Source: Methylomicrobium agile (GTDB lineage: Bacteria; Pseudomonadota; Gammaproteobacteria; Methylococcales; Methylomonadaceae). From it: a stretch of 64,000 bases of DNA. This document shows, piece by piece, positions 1 to 8,414 of this stretch (within the stretch, counting starts at the first letter, position 1; every line of letters begins with the position of its first letter). Under the pieces are notes generated by a model, which was given only the letters and a program-made list of their open reading frames with translations, was not told the origin of the DNA and made no database searches. Position numbers and translations under genes: made by a program. The stretch is from contig NZ_JPOJ01000001.1 in assembly GCF_000733855.1 (NCBI RefSeq), forward strand, positions 3,799,001-3,863,000, read 5' to 3'.

Positions 1-759
1 GTTTGGGGGGCGGAAGAAAAAGCAGTAGACAAACAAGTTAATATTTTTTTCTCAGTAATAGCTGTAGGTGCACTGGCTATAATTATATTTTTTGTAATTA
101 ACAAAGGCGCTGAATATAATGAAGCCAACATTTTGGGTAAAACAGCAACTTTTGATTGCATAGGTTTAACTTATTTTTATAAAACTAAACAAGACTTTAA
201 AAATGAGTGCAAAAACAGGTCCGTAAAAATAACTGCTTTTATAGTTGATGAAAATGATGATAGGCTCACATTAAACGTTAATCAACAGTCCGAGTTATCC
301 ACAAACAAATATAATAATTTCGTTGTTATAAAAAACAATAAAGATTATTTTGGAAAAAATAAAAAAGTAGAAGTGAAGGGTGTGTTTTCAGGTGTTTATG
401 GTTTGTTGGTTACTAATGAAGCTCATATTAATGCAAGTCAAATAACTGAGGTATTATTAAATGCAGAAGAAAATAATCGATTAGAACTCCTTAAGAACAA
501 AGGAACGGCTGAAGCACAAATAGCTATCGCTAGAGAAGAAGGCGCAAAAGCTCTTGAGGAATTTGATACTTTATTAAGAAACAATGTTGCTGAACGTCGA
601 AAAGCCCTTGAGGATGCGGCGGTGGAACATAAGAGGATTAATACTAGCGGGCCAACCATGACGGATGGTTACACAATGAAAGACGGTCGGCTTATTATTT
701 GCACAACCAAAGTTTTATCTAGCGCCCCCGCTATTATGGAGTGCGATGGCGAGCCATAA
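1..759 (+). CDS. Hypothetical membrane-anchored protein, 5'-truncated by window edge
   Basis: The reading frame is open from base 1 to the stop at 757-759, so at least 252 residues are visible and the true start lies upstream of the window. A hydrophobic segment at visible residues 13-34 looks like one membrane helix. It is followed by a domain rich in beta-type sequence (roughly residues 50-145) and a charged, Ala/Glu-rich helical C-terminal part (about 155-205) that may be a coiled coil. I do not recognise the family. The gene is markedly AT-rich compared with the core genome to the right, which fits island DNA. It converges on the serine recombinase gene and overlaps its 3' end by 26 bases. 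A TTG at 133 could be read as a start, but it would discard the membrane helix. Confidence 0.6.
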   Translation, partial: VWGAEEKAVDKQVNIFFSVIAVGALAIIIFFVINKGAEYNEANILGKTATFDCIGLTYFYKTKQDFKNECKNRSVKITAFIVDENDDRLTLNVNQQSELSTNKYNNFVVIKNNKDYFGKNKKVEVKGVFSGVYGLLVTNEAHINASQITEVLLNAEENNRLELLKNKGTAEAQIAIAREEGAKALEEFDTLLRNNVAERRKALEDAAVEHKRINTSGPTMTDGYTMKDGRLIICTTKVLSSAPAIMECDGEP

Positions 760-1405
760 CACGCTGCAACTGAATCAGTGACCACTCACCGCCCCGCGCG
801 GTCTTAATGCCAAGCTTATTCAGCTCGTCACACATGGCGCGTTGAGACAGTCCACGCGCCTTCATTCCTTCGATAACACCCTTCAGCTTACCGGCAAACT
901 CTTCGGCGGCTTGCTGGCGCTCCTCAATGTTCGGTTTCAAGTTGGCTGCACCTGCCGCACCCAGCATCACACCACGCGCCTTAGCGGCAGCGAGAGCCGC
1001 CTTCGTGCGGGCGCTAATTTGGTCCCGCTCATGTTCACTCATGACCGCGTGAATCTGAATCATCGTTTTATTGGCGTGAGGCATATCAGCGGCCATGAAC
1101 TCGACGCCACTCTCGATTAAACCACTCACAAAATGAACGTTACGGGCCAGCCGGTCCAATTTCGCAATTACCAGCGTTGCCTTCATTTTCTTGCACTGTT
1201 CCAGAGCCGCCCGGAGTTGGGGGCGGCGTTCCAGTGCGTTCGCCCCCTTGCCGGTTTCAATTTCGGTAAACGATTCCACCAATTCCCATCGTCCGCCATT
1301 CAGATAAGACATTACGGCAGATTCCTGAGCTTCCAGCCCAAGACCGGATTGGCCTTGCTTTTGAGTGCTGACCCGATAATAAGCGACGAATTTGCCGTTT
1401 GCCAT
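734..1405 (-). CDS. Small serine recombinase (resolvase/invertase family)
   Basis: A 223-residue site-specific DNA recombinase. The N-terminal catalytic domain shows the family signature: Y-R-V-S-T at residues 10-14 with S13 as the expected nucleophile and R11 beside it, then K-L-D-R-L-A-R at 82-88, and an E-R-D-Q-I-S-A-R-T stretch before the helix that leads to the DNA-binding part. The C-terminal region (about 175-220, with G-L-S-Q-R-A and T-A-R-G-G-E-W) is a short helix-turn-helix tail of the kind found in resolvases and invertases. The ATG at 1405 has a GGGG-containing ribosome site upstream. The gene diverges from the gene at 1540 across a 134-bp gap with an inverted repeat. Its role in the island, resolution or inversion, cannot be read from sequence. 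Confidence 0.88.
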   Translation of the reverse strand: MANGKFVAYYRVSTQKQGQSGLGLEAQESAVMSYLNGGRWELVESFTEIETGKGANALERRPQLRAALEQCKKMKATLVIAKLDRLARNVHFVSGLIESGVEFMAADMPHANKTMIQIHAVMSEHERDQISARTKAALAAAKARGVMLGAAGAANLKPNIEERQQAAEEFAGKLKGVIEGMKARGLSQRAMCDELNKLGIKTARGGEWSLIQLQRVMARHRTP

Positions 1406-1420
1406 GATGTTTACCCCTAT

Positions 1421-1455
1421 GACTACATTACAAGATGAACGTTTAATTTGTAGTC
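1421..1455. promoter_or_regulatory. Inverted repeat in the divergent promoter region of the serine recombinase
   Basis: GACTACA (1421-1427) and TGTAGTC (1449-1455) form a perfect 7-bp inverted repeat with a 21-bp spacer, 16 bp upstream of the recombinase start. The surrounding DNA is AT-rich and also holds related ATTGT/ACAAT motifs to about 1508. It could be an operator or a crossover site for the recombinase; nothing in the sequence decides between these. Confidence 0.35.
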
Positions 1456-1539
1456 AAAGTATAACACAAACTCTTATATTGTCACGTTGCAAAAATTGTG
1501 ATATTGTGTAAGTCCTTAAAATAATTAGGAAATTTGAAC

Positions 1540-1908
1540 ATGACCAAAGCAAAACGTGGCAGACCTTCAATAGGCGCGACACCCATGACAGGTGCGGAGC
1601 GTATGCAGCGATATCGAGAACAAACAATTAAACGCGCTCAGGAGAAATTGGACCAAACCGTTAGGCTCTGCAAAGAAATATCGAGCGAACCGGGCGGCAC
1701 ACCTGTAGAAATCATATTGCCTCCGTTTGTCATTGAGGTAATCAAACGCTTTCAAATAACAGCACCGCTGACCACTGAGCAAATTATTCAAGGCGCCTTA
1801 ATAACTTGGGCTATCGAAGAATCCGACAATTTACCGCCACTTAATCAAGGATGGCACCAAACAGCGCCAATCGATACCAACGCCACCCGAGATCAAAAAA
1901 ATGATTAA
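1540..1908 (+). CDS. Hypothetical protein with basic RGRP N-terminus
   Basis: A 122-residue protein of unknown function. The N-terminus (TKAKRGRPSIG) is basic and holds an R-G-R-P motif like AT-hooks and many small phage or island DNA-binding proteins. Residues 15-50 are predicted helical. The ATG at 1540 is preferred over a TTG at 1534 because AGGA at 1527-1530 is 9 bases from the ATG but only 3 from the TTG. The stop overlaps the start of the next gene, so the genes at 1540, 1901 and 2184 look like one operon. Confidence 0.6.
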   Translation: MTKAKRGRPSIGATPMTGAERMQRYREQTIKRAQEKLDQTVRLCKEISSEPGGTPVEIILPPFVIEVIKRFQITAPLTTEQIIQGALITWAIEESDNLPPLNQGWHQTAPIDTNATRDQKND

Positions 1909-2194
1909 CCCACGCAAATTATCCCAAGCACAAGCTAGCTCCCTTATTTATCGATGGCTAAATAAACGTGGTTACGATCAAGTATTTAAAGCTGATGTTT
2001 CGATGATCTTAGCCGAAAATCGCCGCACTACACGTTCCGGCGGTCGCGCCAGATGGGGACAGATTCCCTACGCTCTCGATATTCAAGACTTCGTCAACAG
2101 CAGACTGTTGCCGGCATGTATACGACTTGAGCGTCAACGGCTTGAGAAAGCCGCCAAAGCGGCGAAAGGAGCGCGTCTACCGTATGCGACCTAA
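1901..2194 (+). CDS. Hypothetical protein of the island operon
   Basis: A 97-residue basic protein with no family I recognise. Its ATG at 1901 overlaps the stop of the upstream gene and its stop overlaps the start of the downstream gene, which indicates translational coupling within a three-gene operon. The C-terminus is rich in Arg, Lys and Ala and probably helical. It may be a small DNA- or RNA-binding accessory protein of the element; this rests only on charge and context. Confidence 0.5.
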   Translation: MINPRKLSQAQASSLIYRWLNKRGYDQVFKADVSMILAENRRTTRSGGRARWGQIPYALDIQDFVNSRLLPACIRLERQRLEKAAKAAKGARLPYAT

Positions 2195-2753
2195 AACCTC
2201 AGACGAACTCAAGCGAGCGATCACGTTACGGGCGGCAGGCTGGACACTGTCAGCCATTGTGACCGAGACCGGCATCAGCGCTAGCACGCTCCAACGCTAT
2301 TTCAGAACGCACGGCATTGAGCGCGGCACGATCTCGACAGAAGCCGTCGAACAGGCAAAGCAGCGGTTACTCAGCGATGCCGGTTTTATCGATGACCTAA
2401 AGCACCAGATAGCGGCCTCGATAATCGATGACCTATCACTGGTGCGCCAGCTACGGGAAACGCTGGCGCTCTCTCTCGAAGAATTGGCAGCCGATCCTAC
2501 CACCCCTGCCACCCTTAAGGCGCGATCACTGGCGGCGCTCTCCACCAGTCTCAAGATTACGCAAGATGTGTCAAGACGCGCCCTGAGAATAGATAACAAC
2601 GATTCCCTGAATGGTATACAAGAGCCCACGCGATTGATTATCGAGAAGATGACTGACGAAGAAATGCAGGCGGCTCAAGATCGTTTCAAAGAGGATGAAG
2701 ACGTCGATGAAACGGAATTACTTAATGATGACTTGGTATCGATGGAAGACTGA
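2184..2753 (+). CDS. HTH-domain protein, terminase-small-subunit-like or regulator
   Basis: 189 residues from the ATG at 2184, which overlaps the previous stop at 2192-2194. An upstream in-frame TTG at 2127 lies deep inside the preceding gene and is less likely. Residues about 12-40 read as a resolvase/terminase-type helix-turn-helix (G-W-T-L-S-A-I then T-G-I-S-A-S-T-L-Q-R-Y-F). A long helical middle part follows, and the C-terminus is very acidic (many Asp/Glu in the last 35 residues). This layout is seen in small phage packaging subunits and in plasmid or island DNA-binding regulators. No large terminase is present, so a regulatory or accessory replication role is as likely. Confidence 0.55.
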   Translation: MRPKTSDELKRAITLRAAGWTLSAIVTETGISASTLQRYFRTHGIERGTISTEAVEQAKQRLLSDAGFIDDLKHQIAASIIDDLSLVRQLRETLALSLEELAADPTTPATLKARSLAALSTSLKITQDVSRRALRIDNNDSLNGIQEPTRLIIEKMTDEEMQAAQDRFKEDEDVDETELLNDDLVSMED

Positions 2754-2845
2754 CCGGCAAAAGGCGAAGTCTTAGAGCACGGCGGCGATGCGGAATACCA
2801 TCGTTTCAACATCGGGCACCGATTTTGAAAATCAGGCCCAGACAT

Positions 2846-2880
2846 AAAAAAGCCGATCAGGGCGGCAACCCGAAATCGGC
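2846..2880 (-). terminator. Terminator-like hairpin reading on the minus strand
   Basis: On the minus strand GCCGAT...ATCGGC (2880-2875 with 2857-2852) encloses an inner GGG/CCC stem and is followed directly by six T residues (2851-2846). It has the shape of a rho-independent terminator, but no minus-strand gene lies just upstream. It may stop antisense transcripts or act in the leader of the gene at 2913. Confidence 0.45.
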
Positions 2881-2912
2881 CTACTTCATTCAAGCGAAAA
2901 CAAGATTATATC

Positions 2913-3797
2913 ATGGAAAATAGAACCCAAACGCATGGGTCAGAATGGCCTTACTTCGATCTATCCCAGACTCTGAATAATGCAAAATTCAGCAAAAAAG
3001 TTTTTTTGGTCGATGGATACAGAAACGGCGCAACGCTAAGAGCCGTAAGGCTTGCCGCACTATCCCAAAGGGACAATTTTAGCGCGGGCTTTAGTATATT
3101 AGATTTAATACATTCTATCCCCCCACTGATTCAAGTAGACCCCTACTATCTTGAGGGGACAAGACGCCAGGCGCAGCACTTCAACAGAGCGCCAGCGTGG
3201 AGACATTGCAAGCCAGAACTTAAAGCGATTTTCTATCAATTAGCCATGCTACAGCAGGCGGCGCAAAGCGCCTGCCAGTTAATCCCGTTTACCCTCGATT
3301 TGACGCCGAAATTCGTCCACAGAGCCTTTCAGCACAAAGCCGGATTCATAGACTACACCAAGCGCGAAATCGACAAAGCCATGAAGTCCGAACTCGATAG
3401 AAAGCCGCAATATTGGTTCACGGTTGAAATGGCGACAGTTTTCGGCAGCCCCACCAGCGGACGACAAAGACCACATCTGCACGCCAGCATTCTACTAAAT
3501 GATTCCGAAACAGAATCAAAACGCAAACAGAAAACCCCAATATCGAGAGCATTTCATAAAGCCGTTGGAAAGTGTCCGCCAGACTTTAGCAATCGGCTTT
3601 TGCACTTAGGCAACCACAGAGCCTATGCGGAACAGGTAGGCATCTCAGAAATAGAGGCGGTCATTAATTGGCCGGGTTATTGTTTAAAACTCAATACAAC
3701 CGCGCGGCTTCACCTCAAGAGCAAGACCAACCTAACGGCGGATAACGTGACAAAAAGGCAAGCAGAAGCACTTTACGGCCTTTTAACACCAAAATAA
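2913..3797 (+). CDS. HUH/Rep-like protein (possible rolling-circle replication initiator)
   Basis: A 294-residue protein. I see H188-L-H190 followed by hydrophobic residues (A-S-I-L-L), matching the HUH motif of rolling-circle initiators and relaxases. Y256-x-x-K259 (W-P-G-Y-C-L-K) matches the Tyr motif with a trailing Lys. The layout resembles inovirus Gp2 / YagK-YfjJ type proteins found in phage satellites and integrated islands. If so, it would nick one strand at an origin and start replication of the excised element. Codon use is AT-richer than the core genes to the right. It is the last gene before a small ORF and the convergent integrase. The assignment rests on motif order alone, so the family name is tentative. 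Confidence 0.55.
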   Translation: MENRTQTHGSEWPYFDLSQTLNNAKFSKKVFLVDGYRNGATLRAVRLAALSQRDNFSAGFSILDLIHSIPPLIQVDPYYLEGTRRQAQHFNRAPAWRHCKPELKAIFYQLAMLQQAAQSACQLIPFTLDLTPKFVHRAFQHKAGFIDYTKREIDKAMKSELDRKPQYWFTVEMATVFGSPTSGRQRPHLHASILLNDSETESKRKQKTPISRAFHKAVGKCPPDFSNRLLHLGNHRAYAEQVGISEIEAVINWPGYCLKLNTTARLHLKSKTNLTADNVTKRQAEALYGLLTPK

Positions 3798-3919
3798 TCG
3801 GCCTAAAAATAAGTCACAACATACTTAACTAACTGATTTTCAGAAAAGATAACTGCTTGCTTACTTCGATTTTCATTTGCTACCATCCCCGCTCCACAAA
3901 CAAAGCCAGAGAGGCACAA

Positions 3920-4111
3920 ATGATTATCTCAGCAATCACCTTAGACCAGCACGCCGCCATTTACGAAGCCATGACCGACCGGGAGACCCACCATGCCGGC
4001 GCTGAGACTTTCTACACCGGCCATCACCCCGAACTCGACACCATCGTCATATTTCAGAACGGCTTCAGCGATAGCGCCACGTTGATCGAAATCGGCAAGT
4101 TTTCCCGGTAA
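3920..4111 (+). CDS. Small hypothetical protein
   Basis: A 63-residue protein of unknown function. The ATG at 3920 is chosen because GAGAGG at about 3909-3914 sits 6 bases upstream; an in-frame upstream start at 3857 has no such site. The sequence is soluble-looking, without a signal peptide or membrane helix. It ends 10 bases before the end of the convergent integrase gene. Confidence 0.5.
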   Translation: MIISAITLDQHAAIYEAMTDRETHHAGAETFYTGHHPELDTIVIFQNGFSDSATLIEIGKFSR

Positions 4112-4121
4112 CGCGGGGGCA

Positions 4122-5693
4122 TTACGAAGCCCGCCTATGATTTTTAAAAGTGGGCTTCACTGGCTTACAAAACGGAATATCGAACTGCAATTTTTCGATT
4201 GTCGCTTTCTTATCCGCCAGCGGAATTACAAGCTCCTCATCATCGATGTAATCCATAGTCACGGCAGGCAAAGCCCTGCCGGTTTCGTCCATCAGATCGT
4301 TTTCATGACCAACGATCGATAGCATATCTTTAATGAATTTATCCCTATAAGCTCGCGTAAGCACCGTTTTTCTAAATGCGTGCATACCCGTTAGCTGTTT
4401 ACCCTTCGTCTCGTCACGAAGTCCTACGTCGGCGATAAATCGCACGAAGTCTTTACCAGCATTCGCACCGGCTCGACCTCCAGCAACTTTCCATTGCGGA
4501 AACAGCCTTTTATACCTTGCCTTTTTAAGGCTCTCAACGTAATCCAAAAAGCCAAGATCAATTAGCTTTGAATGAATCGGAATAACTCTTTTGGCCGCTT
4601 CGGTTTTAGTTGATTTACGAACATCTTCATCGGCTTCAGTATCTTCTGTGATGTGAAAATACCAAACGTCACCTTCCCCATGCACAATGTCAGTAAATGG
4701 ATTTAACTGGCATATCTCATTGACTCGCGCACCGCTGTAAAGCCCGATCACAGGTAGCCAAAATTTATGAACATCAGCACCGGAGTTGCAATACCCCTGC
4801 ATTTTCTCACAAGTGAACACCCGTAACAGTTCTGCATCTTTAAATGATCGTTGTGAACGTTCCTTTTCTTTCCGATTGCCGGAATATTTGACTTCATTTA
4901 TGTAAACGCCATCGAACGCACCTTCATGCAATGAGCGAGCCCATTCAATCAGTTGCTTAATCGAACTTTTATAATTTTTAAAATTCTTGTTGTGATGGTG
5001 CGCAAAGTTGGCAAAAAAGCGGTTTATATCGACGTGTTTTATTTGGTCAATCGGTTTATTGCCAATGAATTCGAGAAATTTGGATAGCGCGGTTTTATGC
5101 TTTTTGAGCATCCCGATTTTGCTTTGGTCATATTGCGCCATAAAAGTGGCAATGGCGGAGGATAGCATCGGCACTTTGCTTGGGGATGCGGTTTTGATTG
5201 GCTCTTGTTGGGCTTGTAGCGCGGCAATTTGCTTAATATTATCCAGCCTGTCAAAAGCTTCAGCTTTCGCTTGAAGTTTTGCTAATCTCAGTTCTTCCTG
5301 GTGGCGTCCCTCCTGAAGATCGAATGCGATATCCTTTCTCTTTAACGCTGCTATAGCTTTAAGTGGCAACCCGGTATTTTTCTTTTTCGCCTCTTCGGCG
5401 GCTTTGGATAGATCAAATCCTTCGCTTTGTCTTTTCTCTTCGAGGCGCTCAATCAAATCCTGTATTAGATCGTTTCTAAGCTCTTTTTCCGCCATAAGCT
5501 CATCAATATAGTTGAATAATAATTTCGCGTCACTGGCGAGCTTATACGCGGCAGGAACGGCATTGCTTAAGTTTTGGGTATTGAGAGATTGGGTAAACTC
5601 GCGAACGGGAAGAACCGAACGAATTCGAACAGGAACGACAATTCGAAAATATAAGATATTTCCGCGCCGGTAAAGATGGGGGCATTTAGGCAT
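4122..5693 (-). CDS. Tyrosine integrase of the tRNA-Ser island
   Basis: A phage-type site-specific recombinase of about 523 residues. Numbered from an in-frame TTG at 5774, the catalytic set is visible: R350 (S-G-A-R), K395 region, H465-x-x-R468 (H-A-F-R), H490 (V-G-H-E-N) and the nucleophile Y509 (M-D-Y-I-D). The N-terminal part (P-H-L-Y-R-R-G-N-I-L-Y-F-R) looks like the arm-binding region of DUF6538-type integrases, which normally start within a few residues of it. I therefore favour the ATG at 5693 over the TTG at 5774; neither has a clear ribosome site. The gene starts less than 100 bp from the 3' end of tRNA-Ser, the standard position for an integrase that uses the tRNA as attachment site. 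It is expected to integrate and excise the element to its left. Confidence 0.9.
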   Translation of the reverse strand: MPKCPHLYRRGNILYFRIVVPVRIRSVLPVREFTQSLNTQNLSNAVPAAYKLASDAKLLFNYIDELMAEKELRNDLIQDLIERLEEKRQSEGFDLSKAAEEAKKKNTGLPLKAIAALKRKDIAFDLQEGRHQEELRLAKLQAKAEAFDRLDNIKQIAALQAQQEPIKTASPSKVPMLSSAIATFMAQYDQSKIGMLKKHKTALSKFLEFIGNKPIDQIKHVDINRFFANFAHHHNKNFKNYKSSIKQLIEWARSLHEGAFDGVYINEVKYSGNRKEKERSQRSFKDAELLRVFTCEKMQGYCNSGADVHKFWLPVIGLYSGARVNEICQLNPFTDIVHGEGDVWYFHITEDTEADEDVRKSTKTEAAKRVIPIHSKLIDLGFLDYVESLKKARYKRLFPQWKVAGGRAGANAGKDFVRFIADVGLRDETKGKQLTGMHAFRKTVLTRAYRDKFIKDMLSIVGHENDLMDETGRALPAVTMDYIDDEELVIPLADKKATIEKLQFDIPFCKPVKPTFKNHRRAS

Positions 5694-5788
5694 ATCGTAG
5701 CTATTTTTTGTAACAGCATTTTGTAGCAAACGCTGTTTATGAGCTACGACAGGAAAAATTATTTTCCTTTTCAATCAGATAGATATGA

Positions 5789-5879
5789 TGGCGGAGAGAC
5801 AGAGATTCGAACTCTGGGTGGGCTACAAACCCACGACGGTTTTCAAGACCGCTGCCTTAAACCACTCAGCCATCTCTCC
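5789..5879 (-). tRNA. tRNA-Ser (anticodon UGA)
   Basis: On the minus strand a 91-nt class II tRNA folds with acceptor stem GGAGAGA/TCTCTCC, discriminator G and encoded CCA (5789-5791). The anticodon loop C-T-T-G-A-A-A gives UGA. The long variable arm and the TTCGAAT T-loop are present. Its 3' end faces the integrase gene, so it is the probable attachment site of the island at 1-5780. The tRNA itself looks intact. Confidence 0.95.
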
Positions 5880-6114
5880 GTGAGCCGGTTATAATAACCG
5901 ATTCGGATATTATTGCAAGTCCCCTGCCCTGCTTTTTCTGACCCGGACGCAACCATTGCGGCCGTTTTTCGCTCTTGGAGCGGCACAAGCCAGTCATTTT
6001 TTCCGGCCGTCCCCCAGCTTGCTCGATTCTCTACTTTGATTCTAAAAGCCTTTTTTCAAGGCGTATTTTTTCCGTTTCGGCATTCGGCGAACTTTCGGTT
6101 CTTTTTTCTTTCAA
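5880..6114. other. Intergenic region without a recognised gene
   Basis: The DNA between tRNA-Ser and the ribonucleotide reductase genes holds the presumed tRNA promoter on one side and the reductase promoter on the other. An open frame at 5913-6158 has no ribosome site or family likeness and is not called. No cobalamin riboswitch was recognised. Confidence 0.5.
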
Positions 6115-6130
6115 ACACAATATATTGTGT
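6115..6130. promoter_or_regulatory. NrdR box
   Basis: ACACAATATATTGTGT is a perfect 16-bp palindrome that fits the consensus for the repressor NrdR. It lies 120 bp upstream of nrdJa. A weaker half-match (ACACAA at 6139-6144) follows 24 bp later. NrdR usually binds paired boxes, so this half-site may be the partner, although the spacing is not the usual one. It predicts dATP/ATP-responsive repression of the operon. Confidence 0.75.
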
Positions 6131-6249
6131 TAGCATAAACACAAGTATCCACATATAGACATTCTTTCGGCGATTTCCCCCTTCTTCTAACTTGCTGATT
6201 TAATGTCGTTTTTATTCTCCTTTATCCACGACTAAGCAGAGAGATCGCC

Positions 6250-8400
6250 ATGACAGCACTTCTTCATGTCATCCCCAACACCGTGACCGACATTCCCTAT
6301 CAAGATGCCTCGCTCGACATCTGGGATACCAAATACCGCTTGAAAACCAAAGAAGGCACGGCAATCGATGCGACGATGGACGAGACGTATCAACGGGTCG
6401 CCAAGGCGCTCTCCGAAGTCGAAATCGGCAAGCCGAAGCAGGAAAAATATTACAAGGAATTTCTTTGGGCGCTGCGCCAGGGCGCGATTCCGGCAGGCCG
6501 GATCGTGTCGAACGCGGGCGCGCTGGAGCACAAACCGGCGACCTCGACGATCAACTGCACCGTGTCCGGTATGATCGCGGACTCGATGGACGACATTCTC
6601 GCGAAAGTGCACGAGGCCGGATTGACCTTGAAAGCCGGCTGCGGCATCGGCTACGAATTCTCGACCTTGCGCCCCAAAAACGCCTATGTTTCGGGCGCCG
6701 GCGCCTATACATCCGGGCCTTTATCGTTCATGGACATCTACGATAAGATGTGCTTCACCGTCTCTTCCGCGGGCGGCCGCCGCGGCGCGCAGATGGCGAC
6801 GTTCGACGTCGGCCATCCCGATGTGGTCGAATTCATCCGCGCCAAGCGCGAAGACGGCCGTTTGCGCCAGTTCAACCTGTCGTTGCTGATCACCCGAGAG
6901 TTTGTCGAAGCGGTCAAGAACGACCGGGGGTGGCCTCTGTCGTTTCCGCTTACCGAGAAAGAAGTGAAGGCCGACAGGCTGGACCTCAGCGACAGCAAAC
7001 AGATCATCTGGCGCGACCTGCCCGGCAAGGACGGTTATATCGTGAACAATGACGGCTTGGTCGCCTGCCGGATCACCAAAACGCTGCCCGCGCGCCGCTT
7101 GTGGGACATCATCATGAGCTCTACCTACGACTACGCGGAACCCGGCTTCATCCTGATCGACAAGGTCAACGAGATGAACAACAACTGGTTTTGCGAAAAC
7201 ATCCGCGCGACCAACCCCTGCGGCGAACAGCCCCTGCCTCCTTACGGCAGTTGCCTGCTCGGCTCGATCAACCTGACCCGTTTCGTGGTCAAGCCGTTCA
7301 CCGGCGAAGCGCATTTCGACTGGGACGCCTACCGCAAGACCGTCCGCATCTTTACCCGGATGCTCGACAACGTGGTCGAAATCAATGGACTGCCGCTGCA
7401 GAAACAGCGCGACGAAATCTTCGGCAAGCGCCGCCACGGGATGGGTTATCTGGGCCTCGGCTCAACCCTGACCTTGCTCGGGATGAAGTACGGGGATGCC
7501 GAATCGCTGCGCTTCACCGAAGAAGTGACCAAGGTGCTGGCCGTCGAAGGCTGGAAGGAAGGACTGGCGCTGGCGAAGGAAAAAGGCCCCGCGCCGATCA
7601 TGGAGCAGCTATTTACGGTGACCGGCGAAATGCTGCACAAGCGCCCCGAAATGATCGCGGACGGCTACAAGATCGGCGACCAGGTGCCGGGCAAAGTGTT
7701 GCACGCGAAATACAGCCGCTACATGCAGCAATTGGCCGATGTCGAGCCCGGCCTGGTCGCCGAACTCGTCCAGATCGGTTCGCGCTTCACGCACCATAGC
7801 TCGATCGCGCCGACCGGCACCATTTCGCTGTCGCTGGCGAACAATGCCAGCAACGGCATCGAGCCGAGCTTCGCGCATCATTACTCGCGCAACGTGATCC
7901 GCGCCGGCAAGAAATCGAAGGAAAAGGTCGACGTGTATTCGTTCGAACTGCTGGCCTACCGGGAAATGGTCAATCCGAACGCGATGCCTTACAGCGACGA
8001 TCCGGGCCATAAGCTGCCGGATTATTTCATCGCCGCCGACGACATCACGCCGAAGCAGCACGTCGACATCCAGGCCGCCGCGCAACAATGGATCGACTCG
8101 TCGATCTCGAAGACCGCGAACGTGCCGACCGACTATCCGTACGAGGACTTCAAGTCGATCTACGAATACGCCTACGAAAAAGGCCTGAAAGGCTGCACGA
8201 CCTTCCGCTTCAATCCGGAAGTGTTCCAGGGCGTGTTGGTCAAGGAAAAGGATCTGGAAAACACGACCTACCAGTTCACGCTCGAAGACGGTCATATGGT
8301 CGAATTCAAAGGCAACGAGGAAGTCGAATACGACGGCGAAATCCATACCGCCGCGAATTTGTTCGATGCCTTGAAAGAAGGCTATTACGGCAAATTTTGA
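6250..8400 (+). CDS. nrdJ: Class II (adenosylcobalamin-dependent) ribonucleotide reductase, catalytic subunit
   Basis: A 716-residue reductase that makes deoxyribonucleotides using B12 as radical source, independent of oxygen. The active-site set is complete. N322, C324 (thiyl radical) and E326 lie in N-P-C-G-E-Q-P-L. C103 (T-I-N-C-T-V-S-G) and C335 (Y-G-S-C-L-L-G) form the expected redox pair, with C335 eleven residues after C324. The finger-loop region A-P-T-G-T-I-S is also present. The protein lacks the C-terminal cysteine pair that re-reduces the active site; that function is expected from the separate gene 14 bp downstream, as in the split nrdJa/nrdJb of Pseudomonas. Start at the ATG at 6250, with a weak AGAGAG upstream. 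Regulation by NrdR is predicted from the box at 6115. Confidence 0.95.
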   Translation: MTALLHVIPNTVTDIPYQDASLDIWDTKYRLKTKEGTAIDATMDETYQRVAKALSEVEIGKPKQEKYYKEFLWALRQGAIPAGRIVSNAGALEHKPATSTINCTVSGMIADSMDDILAKVHEAGLTLKAGCGIGYEFSTLRPKNAYVSGAGAYTSGPLSFMDIYDKMCFTVSSAGGRRGAQMATFDVGHPDVVEFIRAKREDGRLRQFNLSLLITREFVEAVKNDRGWPLSFPLTEKEVKADRLDLSDSKQIIWRDLPGKDGYIVNNDGLVACRITKTLPARRLWDIIMSSTYDYAEPGFILIDKVNEMNNNWFCENIRATNPCGEQPLPPYGSCLLGSINLTRFVVKPFTGEAHFDWDAYRKTVRIFTRMLDNVVEINGLPLQKQRDEIFGKRRHGMGYLGLGSTLTLLGMKYGDAESLRFTEEVTKVLAVEGWKEGLALAKEKGPAPIMEQLFTVTGEMLHKRPEMIADGYKIGDQVPGKVLHAKYSRYMQQLADVEPGLVAELVQIGSRFTHHSSIAPTGTISLSLANNASNGIEPSFAHHYSRNVIRAGKKSKEKVDVYSFELLAYREMVNPNAMPYSDDPGHKLPDYFIAADDITPKQHVDIQAAAQQWIDSSISKTANVPTDYPYEDFKSIYEYAYEKGLKGCTTFRFNPEVFQGVLVKEKDLENTTYQFTLEDGHMVEFKGNEEVEYDGEIHTAANLFDALKEGYYGKF

Positions 8401-8414
8401 TCCAGGATACCGAT

